From: Monarcha castaneiventris obscurior
Taxonomy: Eukaryota > Chordata > Aves > Passeriformes > Monarchidae
Direction: 5' to 3'
DNA length: 64,000 bases
NCBI GenBank assembly: GCA_026261815.1
Contig: JAMPIT010000856.1
Location: forward strand, 12,368,001 to 12,432,000
The notes beneath the pieces were generated by a model, which saw only the letters and a program-made list of their open reading frames with translations, did not search any database and was not told the DNA's origin. Of the stretch, positions 33,826-46,638 are shown piece after piece; position 1 is the first letter of the stretch, and the number at the start of each line of letters is the position of its first letter. The position numbers and the translations under genes are program-made.

Positions 33826-36800
33826 AGCATGTACCGCAGGGAGAAGCAGCTTAAAGAATTTGTGAGCAGCTCTGAAACTGCAAGTGGAGGCACTCTGAAT
33901 ACAGAGATAGAGAGATAGTTGATGCACATGCTGTTCCCTGGGGTGTGGAGCAAAGTACATTGTGTTTCCCTGAATCAAAACTACACCTCAGGAACATGAA
34001 CAGGAATGGAGTGTGATTGACAAGAGATTCCCACCAAAGAAAGAGTGAAAGATCTGCTCTTCCTTTTGGTGAACGTGGCTGTGTGTTTTCATCTTTCAGC
34101 TGTAAATTGAGTGCCAAGGAAGTGCACCAGGATCTGTCAGAGGGAGAGCTGCTTTAGCAGCCCTGCACACCTGGTCGTGCAGGGTGAGAGGGAGGCAGAA
34201 AAAGAAGATCCAGCTGAGTTAAGGCAAGTTATGGTGTCTGCACACCAGGGTGATTGACAACGCAGAAATACCTGAGAGATACCAGACCTGTCAGGGTATC
34301 ACCTGGATGCACTCTAACTCAAGTCGTTTTCAGACCAAGTTTTCAGAAGATGAGAATTCCTGTGAGTAGCACCTTACAACAAACACGATGTGTCTGGCAT
34401 GATTATACCCAGCTCCTCACTCTGTCTCTGCACTGTCATCCCAATCAGTGCCTCACTCACTGCTGCCCACCAGTTTCTTCCCGTACAGGGAGCACCAATT
34501 AGAATCATTTTATTCCTTTTTCAAAGGAAAGAAGTTAGTGAATATTTTTTATTTTTTTTTTTAGCCTTCAGAGCATGAAGCATTGTAGCAAGGAGCAGGA
34601 AAAACGTTCTTTTTCATTTTGTGTGGGTGAGAATCAAGGGCACGTATCAGAACATCTCCCCTGTTGGAGTGGCACTCTGTCCATTCCTGCCAACACGTGT
34701 GGATGGTGCCTCAATGCAGCCCTTTGTTCCCCAAACACACAGATTATTCCAGTTGTGTGTGGGGCTTCCATTTGTTTGTTGCTGTCCACTGGGGGCTAAG
34801 AAAACACCAAAGGCTTTATCCAATATTATAACTAAGAGAATGAAGAAGAATGCAAAACCTGTGAGCACAAGTGGCTTTTTTCTCTCTGACCCTTGGACTG
34901 CTCAGGTTGGTATGTCAAATATCTGCCTTTTTTTATCTAAAGAAGGAAACTGCGTCTGTTACCTACCAACTTGCTAATTTTCAAGGTGTTACACACAGGG
35001 TTCACAAGCATTTGATTACAGGGTAGTCTACACTGTAATTTATAACTTTAATAAATCAGAGCCAAATAGTACAAAACACTCCTTTTAATAGTTTCTTCAT
35101 CAAAAATTGTGCTGATATGAAGCTCTCCACCACTGTAACCTTTAATTTCACTTTGAAATGGTCAGGATGTGTCCTGGAACTGGTGGGTTTGTATATTTAT
35201 CCTCTGGAACTAAACATGTAATTTTGTATTCCTGCTCTGCCCATAACTCAGACTCACCTATGTGGCCTTTGAGTGGCATCATGAGACCAAAAGCAGGCTG
35301 GGCACATGTGGGAAGGGAGCTGCTCAAGGCATTGACTTCCCCCAGTTAACTTCTCCCAGGGCTGCAGGGTGATGCTGAAAATGTGCTTGAGGACTTGGCT
35401 GGCATGGAACTTGAGGATGGGTTAAAGTGGAAGGGGATAGAGGAGACTTCCACCCCTCATTTTCCTTGGCCAAAGACAGAATGATAATTTCTGCTGAAAA
35501 TGAACAGGGGTAGAGGAAAGCACTAAAAGGTATAATGACCTATTTGTATGCTGGAAGAACTGTTAAGGAAAAATAATCATTCCCCACATGTGCCTTCATC
35601 TTACATCCACACAGATATCTTCCACAGGGAAAATAGCACCCCAAAAATTTCCTCAGAGCTCTATTGGGCAATGTGCTGGGCTGGACATCTCCTTATGGGC
35701 TCTGTTTCCAACCTTCCCTGCCCCTGGCTGTCCCCAGCAGGGCTCATGGACCTGCTGCTCCAGGGGTACGGGGTGCAAGTCCTTTATGGCTTGTCACCAC
35801 CACTGAATGCCATGGCAAGAAGAGGTGTGGGGCCAAATTTTGAGCAAATATAACCCTGAGAGCAGTGAGGCTGGATGTGGTGTAATTTTTGGTCTCTGGA
35901 ATGAGGCACGTGCTGTCTCTGCTCTCCTAACTCCCCACTAAACAATGCTGCGTGGTTGGGATCTGCTCTGGCTCTCTGCCAGGGCTTTGACAGACTGCAG
36001 TGATAGAGGATGCTTGATAAGCCTTTGGAAATGAGTCTACCTGAAGGTGAGGGTTAGTGGAGGTGTTAACACCGATGCCATATCTGACATCTGCAGTACA
36101 CAGAGTCCTAGTTCTTGGCACCTGTGTTTTCCCATCAAGTAACACTCATTTGTTATCATATATACACACCACAGATTTACATAGCTCGTAGGGGTGAATC
36201 ATGCATAATTGTGGCTTCTTACATGACAGTTCATATATTAACAAGTAACTTATTTGTGCTCCGTGGTGAAGAAATAGAGCAGGAGCGTGTGGACCTCTGG
36301 TGTCAGAACCACATTCATCATTATCTGGAGATAAAACAGGAGTTCAGTGGTTTAAAATGAAATGGGAAAATAATTGCTGGTTTGATTTGCCTGTACCATG
36401 GGAAACATTGCTTTGATTTATGTGTGTATCTCTAGGTACCTAACGAAAATATGACAGCAACCAGGAATCCACCACTCTTATACAGAACATAATGAAAACA
36501 TCAAGAGTCAGGCTCATAACCGTTTTCCCACGTCCTGTAGTGCCTCTTTGGATGAGCACAGGAGTTTGTGTGCACAAAGGGTGGGTATTCTCCAGGAACT
36601 AGAGACCTCTACATGGCACAGGCTTGAGGAAGCTCAGTTGGAAGTGGTGTCACATTGGGCTGGAGCTGTCACACACAACACTGTCCCTGGATATTGAAGG
36701 ATGGTGACTTTGCCTGGGTGCAAGGCTGTCTGGCACCTCGTGTGTCAGCATCAGCTCATTAAAGGTTATCCTACCCCAAAATATCCCAGAATCGTGGAAA

Positions 36801-38282
36801 ATTATGTTCACAGCAAGCCCTACACCCATCCCACTCACGGGTCTCATTTCCCAGGTACTTCTAACGCTCCAGTCTCCTGGGGGGGCTGCAGCCTGTAGGA
36901 TTCCTGTAAAAGGGCTCCAAACCCACGGAGCTTTTCTCTCCTGTGAGCCAAGAGGAGCAGAGCAGGCTGCCAGCCCTGCTCCTGGCCAGGTCTGACACCT
37001 CCAGCTCCAGCTCCCAGCTCACAGGGTCTGGATGGGAGCACGGAGGGAGGGGTGGCGCAGCCACGGCCACCTCCCCCTCTGATGAAGTGTGTGGAGAAGA
37101 TGCAGCCTGCAGGATGTTTGGCCAGAGTACAGGGAGGGAAAAGAGAAAAATTCATGGTGAAGAGGCTCAGTTCCCACAGAAGGAGGAAGAGGAGACACCT
37201 CTGCATTTTCTCTGGGTAGGGCAGTTCTGGCCACAGTACATAGCATCCTGGGGAGTGGGACCCTTGGGGTGCTGAGAGTAGGTTTTTTAATGGGTCTCCT
37301 CGGGGTTGATGGATTTAATGGGTGAAGTAAGCCCGCTTTTATTTATTTTATTTTTTGGCAGCTGCTGCAAGTGGAATTTTATGCATTTTTCTGGCTGTTA
37401 CTGCTTGTCTGGGCTATTTAGACGTTGAGCTACACTTGTTTCCTTCATGGTGGACGTTTTTTTCAGACACCTGCAATTGCATGTTGTGGTACACTTCCAT
37501 TTATAAAATGATCTGGCTTAGAAATGAGCTCTGAGGTGGTTTTTAAGAACTGTGTGAGCAGTGCTTGAGCAGAGGCTCAGTAGTTGTTACACTCAGTCCA
37601 GTGACCCGTTAGCCCCACAACACCTTGTCTGCTGAGGGCTGGAGGGGGGAACTATGAATATCTGTACCTGTGAGTGCTGCAGACCTCATTTTCCCTCTCT
37701 CTTTGATATTATTTTCTATTTTGTTGTGGTTTTTTCTTGCTTTTATCATTATCAAGGTGTTTAGCTGTTTTTTTCTGCTGCAGGGTTGGCATTATATTAC
37801 ACAAATTAGGTATAACTGGGATACATTGCTCAGCCTTTGGCATGACCAAGTCTCCTGGAGGCCAGCAAACCTTTTGGTAGACAAACAACAGTCCTTGATT
37901 TTAGGACTTAATCAATCCCAGTGTTTGAGACCTTAACTGACATATTGCATAGTTTTTTCCCTCTTAATTTCTCTGAAATCTCTGCTACTGGATACAGCTT
38001 TTCGTACTATGAGAAACAGACTTCCTCCTGCTGATAATCCATGAAGAACCTGCTCTGATAAGAGGCAAAACCTTCCCTTTGATTTCCTTATAATCATCCC
38101 AGGACCAAAATGTTCCGTGCAAAGTGAATGAGGACATTAGAAGTTAAACATTTGCTAATATAAATCAATTCAACTCTGTATGTGTAAGGTTTTGCTCTAG
38201 GCACAGACCCGGTCCAGAGCAATATTTCATTTGTGTTATAATCTTTTTGCCTATAATTCAATTCCTCTCACCTTGCAACACT
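33826..38282. other. Non-coding unique sequence
   Basis: No supported gene. A GC-rich patch at about 36860-37090 carries overlapping open frames on both strands (110-120 codons) that are compositional. T-runs occur near 34546-34562. No clear transposon was found. Confidence 0.6.
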
Positions 38283-38380
38283 TTTGCTGCTCTCTGCTGA
38301 GCCCCCTCCAGCTTGTCACTGACTTTCTCACCATTATTACCCAGAGCACAGACTGGGCTGAACACTGAAGGTCTGCCAGC
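38283..38380 (-). mobile_element. Possible old CR1 fragment
   Basis: On +, the words TTGCTGCTCTCTGCTGAGCC, CCCTCCAGCTTGTCACTGAC, TTTCTCACCATTATTACCCA, GAGCACAGACTGGGCTGAAC and ACTGAAGGTCTGCCAG occur in the order of a CR1 reverse complement (ttgctctcctctggac, ctccagtttgtc, tctttcttgtaatgtggtgcccagaactgaacacagtactccaggt). Identity is low and neither border is clear. Confidence 0.4.
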
Positions 38381-41300
38381 CTCTCCCAGTTGTGGCTTGG
38401 CCCCTCATCCAGGTGAGGCCAGATCACACAACCAGCCTGGCTTTTCTCTGCTTTGTGCCTGCAAGGTCTCTCTCAAGGAAAATCTCTCTCAGCAGAATCG
38501 CCTTTTCTGCTCCCTCATCATCCTGCACATTCTTAGCCAGGGTGAAACGTCCATAAATCTCTTCTTCCTATCAAGATTTCTCCCTGACTCCCTTTCTAAG
38601 ATTGTGAGTTGGTTTATAAATACATGAATCCGTAGATAATTTTTCCACTCCTCTTGGTAAATATCAGAATAGAGTGTATATTTACCTCCAGACTAGGCAA
38701 AAATGTCAGCTGGCAGTCGTGGTCTATATCTGCTGCTTCAGTAAAGGCTGAGAAGGCAGAGTCACATCTACAGAGTTATATGAGAAGTTAATTGCCTTTT
38801 CCCACATTACGAGTGCAGTAACACCCAAAATAAAAGCTGTACTGAAAATTTATATTTTCTCAGTCAGAACACTTAAGAAATTGCTGTGACATTATGACCT
38901 TGTAGTGGAATAATGGTCTGGAAGACTGTCTTCCCTCTGCTGTTATGCACCACTGAATGCTACTGATTTTCATAGTTAATCATAAACGCTTGCCCTAAGT
39001 TAATTGATGTCCTCATTATGTCATACTTAACTGCAGCTTAGGAGAGTTTTTTGCCATTAACTTCTACACCAGTTAGCCTTACAGCATCAAGAAGCAGTAA
39101 AAATGAAGAAAGGATCCCCAAAACAAATTGACCATCTCTGTGGCCACCACATCACCATTTACATTTGTAAAGGTCAGAAGAAAACGTTCCCTTCAGCCTG
39201 CATATTTCTCACTCTGCCCATTTCATGAATACCACAAGCTAGAGTGATCTTCACAGACACCTCGAGGTTGTAATTAGCAGCAAACCAGTGACTGCCTACC
39301 AGTGCCAGTCCAAATGCTCCTCTTTGGGGCTTAGTGTCTGCAAATGCCAAGGAGTTGAGGTTTCCACATATAACTCAGGAGTTTTGAAGCTAAGAGACAT
39401 CGATGCTCTTGTGATAAAGCTTCAGCTCCTCACTCTACAGCTCATTTGCAGGGCTCTGTGTATTAGAACTCAAGGGTGAGACCATAATTCCCACTGCTTG
39501 AGCTGTGAAGGTGAAAGGAAAGGTGGCATTTCTCTACCTGGAATAACAGATTTTGGGGTGGAAGGGGAAAGAAGTGGTAGAATGGGATCATGGTGACGGC
39601 AGAAAGTTACCAGACATCTGATTTTAGTTTTTAAACCCCCCCTGTTTCTTCCAACACCATTTTTATGGCAGTAATTGAGCTATTGCTGTGGAGGACCCTC
39701 CTTTCCCAGTGCTCCCTGCCTTGCTGGGACAGCCACCGAGGAACTTCCAGCTCCAGAGCCACATTGGCTGACCCTCTTACTCACTGCTTACTTTTGCTCT
39801 TTCCTGTTTTATTCACCTCTTAATCCTAGCTAAAAGCTGTTCAAAGGTTTGATCTTTGCAAGCATTTTGCCTAAGGCACGATTCCATCTCAAACCTTAAT
39901 CCCAATAATCTTGGAACCCAACCTGTCGGGCTGACCTTCTGAAAACATCCCCCGTGTAACAAGATGACACGGACACTGCAGATCAACATCCTTCTGAACA
40001 CCTGATGCTTACACAGGGGGCTCAGCAGAGATCCTGGCCCAAGGCTTCCCAGAAATTCCACGTGGTTCCCCCGGAGATAGTCAAAATTGCATTTCGAGCT
40101 GTTGCATCAGGGTGTCGTCTATCACTAACATTATCTTTCAAAATTCCCAGCCTTACACATCATGGTGTGTCATGTCTGGTGAAAAGCAATACTTGATTTG
40201 ACTGATGTGCTGCAACTGGGGTGAACTTATTACTCATGATGAGCCTATTAGTCATGTTGCATCTGCCTCAGTGTAGGGAGGTTCCCGTGTGAGTGCAAGC
40301 TGTAACTCCTGTGTGTAAAGTGCAGCTGAGATAACCCTGCCTTTGCAACAGGAATCTTCAGTTTTGAAGTAGCTGGTGGCTGATATAGAATATTCCAATG
40401 GATGCCTTATTTGTTAAAGTATTCCAAATAAACTCACCAGAACAGAAAGCACGAAGACAAGCTGCAAATCTTTCATCAGAGATTGTTAGTAGGAAATGTG
40501 TATGAATCAAGTGACACTGGCCTTGTCACCCTTGTGGTTTAAAACACCCCACCACAATATGGAATGTCAGCCACAAGGGTATGGCTGGTGATTTCAGGGT
40601 GTCTCTTCCCAAAAGAAAATTAGGCTGGGTTTAGTGGATTAAGCATTTTGCCACAAGGACCATGAGAAACAGCTGAAGGAAAAATCCAGCCCTTTCTGGA
40701 AGACCAGCTTCATTTCTGAAAACACAGTTCTCTGCATCTGGGACTACCATCAGTGATTATATTTTTTGTTTTTTAGCTTTACCCTAGACCCTTCCCAACT
40801 TGGATATTAGCAGGTTGTGAGGGGAATATGTATTACGATTCTATGGATATATACTGAGCCCAAACTAAGACATTCCAATTGTTAACCAGCACTGATTACA
40901 AAAAGATTCTTATTTTTCCATTGGATTTATCTGGATTTGATATCCAAGTGGCAATTTTTGACTGTGTGGGAGCTGAACCCTCATCACATACCAGTGGATC
41001 ACACTTTTCAGTGGGGAAGGGAAGCAAGGAGAGAGGAAGGGAGTTCTGTCTGGATGTTTGTTTTTTCTTTTATTTAATTTTGGTAAAAACTCCCACAGCC
41101 TTGTCTCTAAAACAGCAAAGATTTATACAACTGCATAGCACAAAGAGCTGCTCAGCACTGGCCTCTCACAAGAGGTACCTGATTTGACTGAATGGCATCT
41201 GTCTGGGGAGCAGCTCTCACACTGTGCATTACCCTTCCTTTTCAGCTGCCCCCAAAGAGGACTTGCCCCAGTTTCCCATGGTCAGCACTCTGACAGGAGC

Positions 41301-42926
41301 TCAGCTCGGCCTCTCTGCTGCAACACAGGCCATTGTCACTTGTCCTGCCAGGAAACTTGTGTGGTTCAGCATCAGGGTCTGCTGCTGGCAGTTTTGAGCT
41401 GACTTTGCCATCCATAAACCTTTGAAAAGAGGCATCTGTGCAAGACAAAACTTCACCCCAGTGTTGATTGCTTTCAACATTTTTGCAGAAGACATCAGTG
41501 CTCGCACACCTCAGAAACTGGAATATTAAACTAATGTCAAATTATCTACCAGCAACTCTGTGCTCTTATCCCCTTTATGATTTCTTCTCTCCACTCACAG
41601 ATCCATGTCTTAGCCATTTAGGGACTGATGTAAAGCCCATCCCAGTGATTAGAGAGTTCTCTATTATCTCGCCTGGCTTTAGATGATGTCATCAAATGTT
41701 GATCTTGCTGCTGCTCAGGTCATTGGAAAAACCCTTGTTGGTTTGAGGGAGGCAGGATTAAGGTTGTCTCTTGTGTTGGGGAGGGCGGCACTTCTGAGAT
41801 ACAACGTGACCTTTTCTTTTAAAACTTGATCTTTAGCTCTGCTGGCTTGGCAATTCCAAGTCAGTGAGACAAGTTCATCCTCTCCCTATTTTATGAGGCC
41901 ATCTGGGAGGATGTTGCTCTCATAAGCACTACCCCTGTAACAGCTCCATCATTTTGAGCTGAAAAACCTCGAGCCAGATATAAATGTGGGGAAACTTTCC
42001 CCTGCAGCTTGTGATAAGTGGTTGAACCTGGCACAGCTGATGGGAGGGAGAATCTGCCAGAAAAGCTTTAGAGTATCTAAGGAAGAGAGAACTTGGATCC
42101 TTCTGATCTTGGAACCTGGTCCTCCTGGGGAGATGGGATGTGTTTTCCTTCACAAATTGCTTGCTTATCTATCCTGATCAGTGCCTGGAGGCTGGTTACT
42201 CCTCCTGCACAGGATGGTCTTTGTGCATTGCACCCAGGATTTCTTCCATAACTGCATCCAAACACCCACTCTACCTCCTTGCTTTATTTAACAAAGAAAA
42301 ATCATTCCACCTTTTGATTTAGACCTAATTAGGACAGGTGGTGGACATCCTATGTCCCTTAACCTGTCCTTACAGATTTTCCCTTACAGCTGGCATAGCA
42401 GTTACACTGATGGAGATTGGTGCAGTTCAACAGCTTTATTTGGGGGGTGTTGATGACGCACGAGGTGAACTATTAGCAGGTATTTTTGCATTTTGTTTGG
42501 ATTCTTATAGTAAAGTTTCCCACCTGGACTCCTGAGGCAGGATGTGTTAAGTCTGGCAGATTATTCAGACGCTGTGCAGTGTTTCAGATAACAGCTCCTC
42601 CGTCTGACTTCACAGATCACAAAATATGTGCTTTCCTGTGTCAGTTTTAAATCTGAAAACTTGGACCCGTTTCTGAGCCCTTCTAGTGACATCACTAACC
42701 CTCAGACAAAGATGTTTTTTTGGGTGACAGTCAAGGTGCTATTTCCTATGCTCTGTAGAGATCCAGTTCTTGGTTTGGGTCCCCACTCCATCCCCATAAT
42801 TGCAATAATTTATACTTTTAACTGTTTGCCTTTTGCTCGTAGGGCTATGAGATGACTGGTACCTAGACCAATCTGGTGCATGTTTTTCAGTGTTTCTTGT
42901 AGTAACATGAGACTGAGGTGAATTTC
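38381..42926. other. Non-coding unique sequence
   Basis: About 4.5 kb without a supported gene. A G/A-rich tract lies at about 41015-41043. Open frames of 60-104 codons are unrecognised. Confidence 0.65.
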
Positions 42927-42958
42927 GTTTTCCCTGAATCAGAAAATTCAGGGAAAAC
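42927..42958. repeat. Perfect 13-bp hairpin
   Basis: GTTTTCCCTGAAT (42927-42939) pairs without mismatch with ATTCAGGGAAAAC (42946-42958) across the 6-nt loop CAGAAA. The stem is too short for a microRNA precursor, and flanking bases do not extend pairing usefully. It could be a local inverted duplication. There is no T-run after it that would suggest a polymerase III terminator. Confidence 0.9.
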
Positions 42959-45900
42959 TAAGAGGACAAGCCTCTTTAGAGCATATTGGTAATTTGAGCA
43001 GTTCTTTATCTTTTCATAACATTAGGTCTCGAGACTCTAATGGACTTTTTGGAATGAAGTTTTTTGTACAAGACCCAGGACTAGAACAGGTTGGAGATTG
43101 ATGGCAAAAAATATGGACTGTTTCATAAAAGATGGGATTATTATTTGATTTGTATTCCAGCCAGGTTTTAAATTCATGAAGAATTGAAACGGGCGTTGGA
43201 AGCTGTTCTGAATATGTAATAAATACTGAATTTGTCTCTTGTCTCTGTTAGTGAAACAAATGGGGATGCTCAGATGCTGCACATCAGTGTGACACTCGCA
43301 GAGGATCCTAAAATGGCCATGTGACATTCTAAATGTGAAAAGAGATCAGAAATAATAGGGTTGGTTCTCCAGTTTGAAAAAAAAATACAAATGCGACACA
43401 AAAAAAAAAGGTAAAGTATCCCTCTTCCTTTCTCCCTTCTAAAAAAAAAGCCAAAATTCACCTATTCAGGAAATTTCATGTTTGACAGGATTATTACATA
43501 AATGACAATCTGACAAGTTTTGTCCCTCTTTACTTGTTCCAGCCTCACATTTACTTGCTAATTCATGCAAAGTTTTTCCAAGTGCTTCGTACTGGAGGAT
43601 GTTGGCTCTTCTCTGAAAAGCAGTTTCTCAACCAACCTATTTCCTCCTTCAGACTCAGTGATCTGGCACGAGAGTGAAACACTGTTTGCTGAAGCTCAGG
43701 CCAGAGGCTCTGGAGGAATAAAAGCACAACCTTCCCCGCTGGTGTCAATGCTGCCTTCTCCACAGAACCCCTGCAACCCCTCTCCTCCTCTGCCGCCTCC
43801 TTTTATTTCATGTGAACGCACAAGGTTCATTCCTCACACAAAGTACACGGAGGCTGAGAAATTGATTAATTTAGGAGCTAATAGCTAATTATTTTCAGGG
43901 GTAACACTGCACTGCAATGCTTCCCATTGCAGATGCTCCTCCCTCCAGCTCTCCAGGGGGCTGCAGGGTCACGTTCCATTCTCTGCAGTGCCCTGAAGGT
44001 CCTGCATCCTCTCAGCCAGGTTGGCCCTACCTGCAGAGCCCATCAGCACATTCCTGGCTGGACTTGAGGAGAACCACTTGAACATGGCTGCAGATAGTCA
44101 GTGCCCTTCAGGAATGTGCTAAACAAGCGCACTCCCCTGCGCTCTGCAGCTGCCTGTCTGCAGATCCTGGTTTCCAGCCAGGGCAGTGGGGAACTGTAGT
44201 TCCCTTGACCTGATTTAGATCCTGCTTAACTGCCCAAATTTACAGACGTGAACCAAGAAAAACACGGACGTGCACTCGCCACAAAGGCAGGGACTGACAG
44301 GAAAAATCAGGCCATCTCAGAGGTGTGGACTGATGTCTGATGGCTCATCCCTGCTGTGGGCAATCAGGAACCTTGCTATCTCCTTTTTTAAAAATACCAC
44401 ATCTCTTCCTTATCTTTTTTTTCCCCTTTTATTAAAAAAAAACCCCACAGGTCTGAGATGTGCTCCTGCCTTCCTGAGAAAAGTGGATTAGCAATTATAC
44501 ACTGTGCTGGTCAACTCCTTTCTTCACACATTTACCTCTCAAGCTCGTGGAATTGTCTTGTAGCACTCACCAGCTTGAGCTGTTGGTGCTTCTCACAAGC
44601 CCCCCTGAGCTTTGGCCATCCTGGGCCCCTTCCCAGGGTGCTGGAGGCTCCTCTGCTCCAGCCTTGGGGCTGCTCGTGTCCCTTTGCACGTGGCAAAGAG
44701 AGACAGCAGTGATGTGCTGTGCAGATGGAGCTACCACACCTCCAGGGGTTCAGTGGTGACTGGATGGACTTGCACCAAGCTAGAGAAGGGTCATGGCTGT
44801 TTTTGTTCCTGGAGCTTTAGCTAAGGACTTCCGTTGCTGGATTCTTCCAGGAATCTTTTCTGTAAGGGTCACCCATAACTCAACCTTTTTCTGTTGGATT
44901 TCACTGTTTCCTTAAAGCCCATCATCCACCCCCCAAGATGTTAATGGAGCTATGCTCTCTTGTATTATGACACAACTTTCAATGTCAGGTTTTTTTTAAA
45001 CTCTGGCACTTCAGCTTAGGGACAGGTTGTCCACGAAGAACTTCTGTTATGCAGTTAATGAGTAATACTTGCTTGAGAATGAAACCCGGACTGCAGTACT
45101 CTTGACAAAAACCTGGATTAAAGGATGAGTTTTTCAGTGGTTTTTAAGCAAAAGTCTTTAGTATGGAGAGTCTCAACACAGTTTGTTTAAATTCTCTGCA
45201 TTGTCCAGACCAATTCCCCTACCATTTGCATGCACCACTTGGCTTTTGCAGGACCCTGATGTGATTTTTCACTCCCCAGGTCTTGTATTTTCTACATGTT
45301 TAGAGAAAAGAAGGGATGGCACAGAAGCAATTTGGTAAGATTCTGCTATATTAAAAACCAGTGTTGCATTTCCACCTTCCACTTCATATTTCTATGTCCA
45401 GCTTTGGTCAAAGGAGGCTCCAGATTCAAGTGCGTTAATGGCAATATTTATTTAGCTATCAATGTAACCCTTTGTTTTTGTAACCTTGGTTTGATCATTA
45501 AGATCCCATAGCTAATGAAGTTCAAAATATTTTGTGGTATCAGACAAAGCTAGGAACATAACAGCCTGATCAATACCTTTCAGTGATAATTTTACTCCAA
45601 ACCTGTGTTTTGAACATGAACCTTCAAAATATTTTATTGGCCAAGACAAACGGTGTCTGTGCACAGTTATGTTTTTACAGTATTTTAATTCCAGTGAATC
45701 AGTACAGTAAATATTGATACACTGTTTTGCCTTCAGTATTTTTGGACTTCTGTCAAATTAATTAAATAGTAAATAGCAGAGTGGATATCCCAGCACACTA
45801 TCCTATTAAATGCTAAGCAAGATTAGAATGCCTGATTAAAAGATCTTTATGCTCCAGCAAATAAAGGAAGGACATGGTGTTATACCAGCCTTTGTTGGCA

Positions 45901-46371
45901 TTTCCCAGGTGATTTTCTGAAGTGAATATTTACTTTGTGTTCTTTAACAGATGAGGAAGCTTCACTGCCGTGAATGCGTGCAACGTACTTCTGTCATTAT
46001 CTCTCCATCCTCTGTGTTTATTTTCTCCCTTTTCACCGTGATCCCTCCAGTTCACAGGTTTTTTTTCTTCTTCTTCTCTTGCAGAACTGAAAGAGACACC
46101 CGTAGGTTGCTACCCTCCATCTGCGGCGGTGCCTGCAGGGTTTGCAGCTGCAATTTATCCTCCTGCTCCTGCATCACCTCACCTTCCTCTGGGACACTTC
46201 AGCCACACACGGAGCGAGCTGTCCTCTCATCCCTGTCCTCTCATGCCCTTATCCCGTTGAAACCTTTCATGCCTGTGATGCCTTAGGTTTTAACTTTTAT
46301 ATTTTTCAAATCCTGTACTGCTTAGAGTGTAACTCTGCAGTTCCTTGTAGCCTGTAATTTCTGCTCTCTCG
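42959..46371. other. Non-coding unique sequence
   Basis: No supported gene. A-runs occur near 43378-43385, 43400-43409 and 43441-43449. At 46059-46083 a pyrimidine-rich tract ends in CTTGCAG, a good-looking splice acceptor, and is followed by open sequence. This is treated as a possible but unsupported exon (see findings). Confidence 0.55.
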
Positions 46372-46546
46372 TGCTGGGCAGACACAACAAAGCCTCTCCA
46401 GGCTTTGCCTTCAAGGACAGCCAGGCTCTTCTAGGCCCAAAATGTGTAAACCAAAGCCTCTAAGGGGGAGCAAGCTGAGGGGAATTCCATCATTGAACTG
46501 GGGCTTTAATTGGAGAATTAACCATGGTATGCAAATGAACCAAACC

Positions 46547-46552
46547 TATAAA
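46547..46552 (+). promoter_or_regulatory. LTR TATA box
   Basis: TATAAA within the U3 part of the solo LTR, with an octamer motif 11 bp upstream (46529-46536). It is the likely former retroviral promoter. Whether it still fires cannot be told from sequence. Confidence 0.65.
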
Positions 46553-46632
46553 GGTGTGAAGAACTCATGACTTGGGGTCCATTTTTGGAGGCAGCCTCTG
46601 GCTCCCCCAGGGTGTGCCTTGAAAGCCCTTCA

Positions 46633-46638
46633 AATAAA
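46633..46638 (+). promoter_or_regulatory. LTR polyadenylation signal
   Basis: AATAAA followed by a T-rich segment, at the spacing from the TATA box that a compact LTR R region would have. Confidence 0.65.

Noticed and set aside
40780..40850. CCCTTCCCAACTTGGA followed by GATTCTATGG, reminiscent of a CR1 3' end
   Set aside because: The two words are too far apart and the intervening sequence does not follow any CR1 pattern.
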